Below are positions 62,326-64,000 of a DNA stretch of 64,000 bases, piece after piece; positions within the stretch are counted from its first letter, which is position 1, and each line of letters begins with the position of its first letter. Where the stretch lies: contig JAWKLJ010000002.1 in assembly GCA_041392805.1 (NCBI GenBank), positions 1,937,001 to 2,001,000 on the forward strand. The letters run 5' to 3'. A program made the translations under genes and the position numbers. The notes under the pieces were generated by a model. The model worked only from the letters and a program-made list of their open reading frames with translations. It was not told the origin of the DNA and searched no databases. Source of the DNA: Saprospiraceae bacterium (GTDB taxonomy: Bacteria; Bacteroidota; Bacteroidia; Chitinophagales; Saprospiraceae).

Positions 62326-63675
62326 ATGTCAAATTCGAGAAGAAAATTTATCAAGCATACCGCTTTATCGGCTACGGCCTTGAGTCTGAGTAGCCTGATG
62401 CCCCTGGAAGCTTTAGCGCGAAGGGGCTGGGTGAGTCCAAATGAACAACTAAACTATGGCGTCATAGGCTGCAACGGGATGGGTTGGTCCAACATGCGGT
62501 CTCATTTGCTGATGAATCATGTCAATTGTGTTGCCCTGGCAGATGTGGATCAAAGTGTCCTGGATCGTCGGGGAGCGGAGGTGGAGACAGCAAGAGGTAA
62601 GAAGCCTCAGCTTTATAAAGATTATCGCAAACTATTGGAAAACAAGGATATCGATGCCGTGATCATTGGTACACCCGACCATTGGCATTGCCGGATTTTT
62701 GTCGATGCCTTGGAGGCTGGCAAACATGTTTATGTAGAAAAACCCATCGCCAACACCATCCAGGAATGTCGGCTCATGTTGGCAGCAGCCAAGCGCTATC
62801 CCAAGCAGATGGTCCAGGTTGGCCAATGGCAAAGAAGTGGCGGACACTACGAAAAGGCGATAGAATGGGTGCGCTCAGGTCGCCTTGGTAATATTCGATT
62901 GGTAAAAGTCTGGGCTTACCAAGGGTGGATGAAACCAGTGCCGGTACAACCTGATGGAACAGCTCCGGAGGGCGTGGATTACGACATGTGGTTAGGCCCA
63001 GCACCTAAACGGGCGTTTAATCCCAATCGTTTTCATTTTAATTTTCGCTGGTTTTGGGACTATGCAGGTGGCTTGATGACCGACTGGGGGGTGCATGAGA
63101 TCGATATTGCCTTGTATGCGATGGGCGCCACGGCACCTAAATCCGTCATGGCTTCAGGCGGGAAACTGGCCTACCCGGACGATGCCTCCGAAACCCCTGA
63201 TACCTTACAGACGGTTTTTGAATATGAGAACTTCTCTATGCTTTGGGAGCATGCTACCGGAATTGATAATGGTAACTATGGCAAAACGGAAGGCATCGCT
63301 TTTATTGGGAATAATGGCACCTTGGTGGTCAACCGCCAGGGTTGGGAGATTATTCCTGAAACATCTAGCGATGAATCACTAGGAATCACCAAGTACAACA
63401 TGGAAGCCATCCCTAGTCAGCCACGCCGGGGCAATTACCTAGATAATCACACGCAGAATTTTGCGAATGCCATCATCAATAATGACCCCAATTCCTTGAA
63501 ATGTGGCATTGAAACAGGAAGTATTGCGGCAATCAATGCGCAAATGGGGAATATTGCCTATAAAACGGGTAAGAAAATCTATTGGGACGCCAAAAAAGGT
63601 GCCTTCCAAAATGATGCAGATGCCAATCAGCTAATTTCGGCTAACTATCATAATGGGTGGAAGTTGCCGAGTTAG
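62326..63675 (+). CDS. Gfo/Idh/MocA-type oxidoreductase with Tat signal
   Basis: The ATG at 62326 is chosen because it starts the twin-arginine signal (SNSRRKFIKHTALSATALSL); an ATG at 62284 lies upstream. The 449-residue protein has an NAD(P)-binding Rossmann domain (NYGVIGCNGMGWSNM), the EKP motif in VYVEKPIAN and a C-terminal GFO_IDH_MocA domain with DWGVHEIDIALY. Exported members of this family act on sugars or glycosides in the periplasm with tightly bound cofactor. Neighbouring genes give no substrate hint. Confidence 0.92.
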   Translation: MSNSRRKFIKHTALSATALSLSSLMPLEALARRGWVSPNEQLNYGVIGCNGMGWSNMRSHLLMNHVNCVALADVDQSVLDRRGAEVETARGKKPQLYKDYRKLLENKDIDAVIIGTPDHWHCRIFVDALEAGKHVYVEKPIANTIQECRLMLAAAKRYPKQMVQVGQWQRSGGHYEKAIEWVRSGRLGNIRLVKVWAYQGWMKPVPVQPDGTAPEGVDYDMWLGPAPKRAFNPNRFHFNFRWFWDYAGGLMTDWGVHEIDIALYAMGATAPKSVMASGGKLAYPDDASETPDTLQTVFEYENFSMLWEHATGIDNGNYGKTEGIAFIGNNGTLVVNRQGWEIIPETSSDESLGITKYNMEAIPSQPRRGNYLDNHTQNFANAIINNDPNSLKCGIETGSIAAINAQMGNIAYKTGKKIYWDAKKGAFQNDADANQLISANYHNGWKLPS

Positions 63676-63679
63676 CCAG

Positions 63680-63730
63680 GTTTAGGTCCTTCAGGAGATG
63701 ATTACCAATCACCCCCTGAAGGACCTAAAC
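63680..63730. terminator. Strong bidirectional terminator
   Basis: GTTTAGGTCCTTCAGG (63680-63695) and CCTGAAGGACCTAAAC (63715-63730) form a perfect 16-bp stem around a 19-nt loop, filling the gap between two convergent stop codons. Confidence 0.85.
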
Positions 63731-64000
63731 TTACTCCGTAATGGCTGCGATTCCAGGCAAAACCTTGCCTTCCAGGAACTCCAGCATCGCACCACCACCC
63801 GTTGAAACATAGCTTACCTCATCCGCCAAGCCCATTTGGTTAACAGCTGCTACGGAGTCGCCACCACCAACCAAGGAGAAGGACCCTTGTGCAGTGGCCT
63901 TTGCTACTGTTTCAGCGATGGTCTTGGTGCCGGTAGCAAAATGTGGGAATTCGAAAACCCCCATCGGGCCATTCCATAAAATGGTTTTGGACGCAAGAAT
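63731..64000 (-). CDS. pgk: Phosphoglycerate kinase, C-terminal part
   Basis: The frame is open to the window end. It contains the C-terminal Pgk signature WNGPMGVFEFP, the nucleotide-binding GGGDSVAAV and the closing STGGGAMLEFLEGKVLPGI. These are diagnostic of phosphoglycerate kinase, the glycolytic enzyme that makes ATP from 1,3-bisphosphoglycerate. About 90 residues of roughly 395 are inside the window. Confidence 0.95.
   Translation of the reverse strand: MLASKTILWNGPMGVFEFPHFATGTKTIAETVAKATAQGSFSLVGGGDSVAAVNQMGLADEVSYVSTGGGAMLEFLEGKVLPGIAAITE

Overview
The window looks like a chromosomal segment of a free-living Bacteroidota, most likely of the Saprospiraceae type (inference). The evidence is several C-terminal type IX secretion (T9SS) sorting domains (PNP motif, short beta-rich tail), promoters of the Bacteroidota TAnnTTTG form, a large CcmF-like cytochrome c assembly protein, a single-protein TonB receptor with a carboxypeptidase-like N-domain, LytS/LytTR signalling, and the aspartate-semialdehyde-dependent carboxynorspermidine pathway. 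No rRNA, tRNA, CRISPR array, prophage or transposase gene was recognised.

Layout. 1-3858 is a plus-strand run: the end of a polysaccharide flippase, a metallo-beta-lactamase-fold protein, then carboxynorspermidine dehydrogenase and decarboxylase. 3958-12055 holds an exported M16 protease, convergent with an Asp-box/VPS10-type propeller protein and a four-PDZ T9SS protein. 12532-20268 runs on plus: an Oar-like TonB receptor, a DUF4403-like lipoprotein, a SusA-like GH13 amylase and a PhyH dioxygenase. 20372-25860 holds small proteins and a minus-strand cluster (ccmE, ccmF-like, DUF2520, hypothetical), divergent from ftsE. 26751-30995 holds a TPR-CHAT protein and a T9SS protein.

31486-43371 is accessory and catabolic: a tandem SGNH esterase, a 700-bp array of CACGAATT palindromes, and a three-gene operon of planctomycete style (DUF6807-dehydrogenase-HEAT-cytochrome fusion, DUF1549/DUF1553 cytochrome, Tat-exported DUF1501), preceded by a sulfatase pseudogene with an internal deletion. 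43371-51878 carries a GNAT, a 34-residue Lys-rich protein, a LytTR/LytS pair, an HExxH lipoprotein, a DUF72 protein, polyphosphate kinase and a VPGUxxT-type thioredoxin/MsrA-like fusion. 51987-56092 is a compact fructan cluster (MFS porter, GH32 lipoprotein, fructokinase). 56204-57209 is a small island with a GIY-YIG/URI-like mini-protein, a DUF4240 protein and a gene remnant. 57483-63675 encodes exported proteins: a vanadium haloperoxidase with a T9SS tail, a Tat-exported class V PLP enzyme, a T9SS protein and a Tat-exported Gfo/Idh/MocA oxidoreductase. The end of pgk closes the window.

The most distinctive non-coding content is at least four families of palindromic repeats: the CACGAATT family (6765-6838 and 33381-34117), a 108-bp MITE-like element in two copies (29899-30006, 62126-62233), a 123-bp palindrome (10041-10163), and a 150-bp element with terminal inverted repeats (42753-42902, relative at 44250-44397) whose internal hairpin shows compensatory changes.
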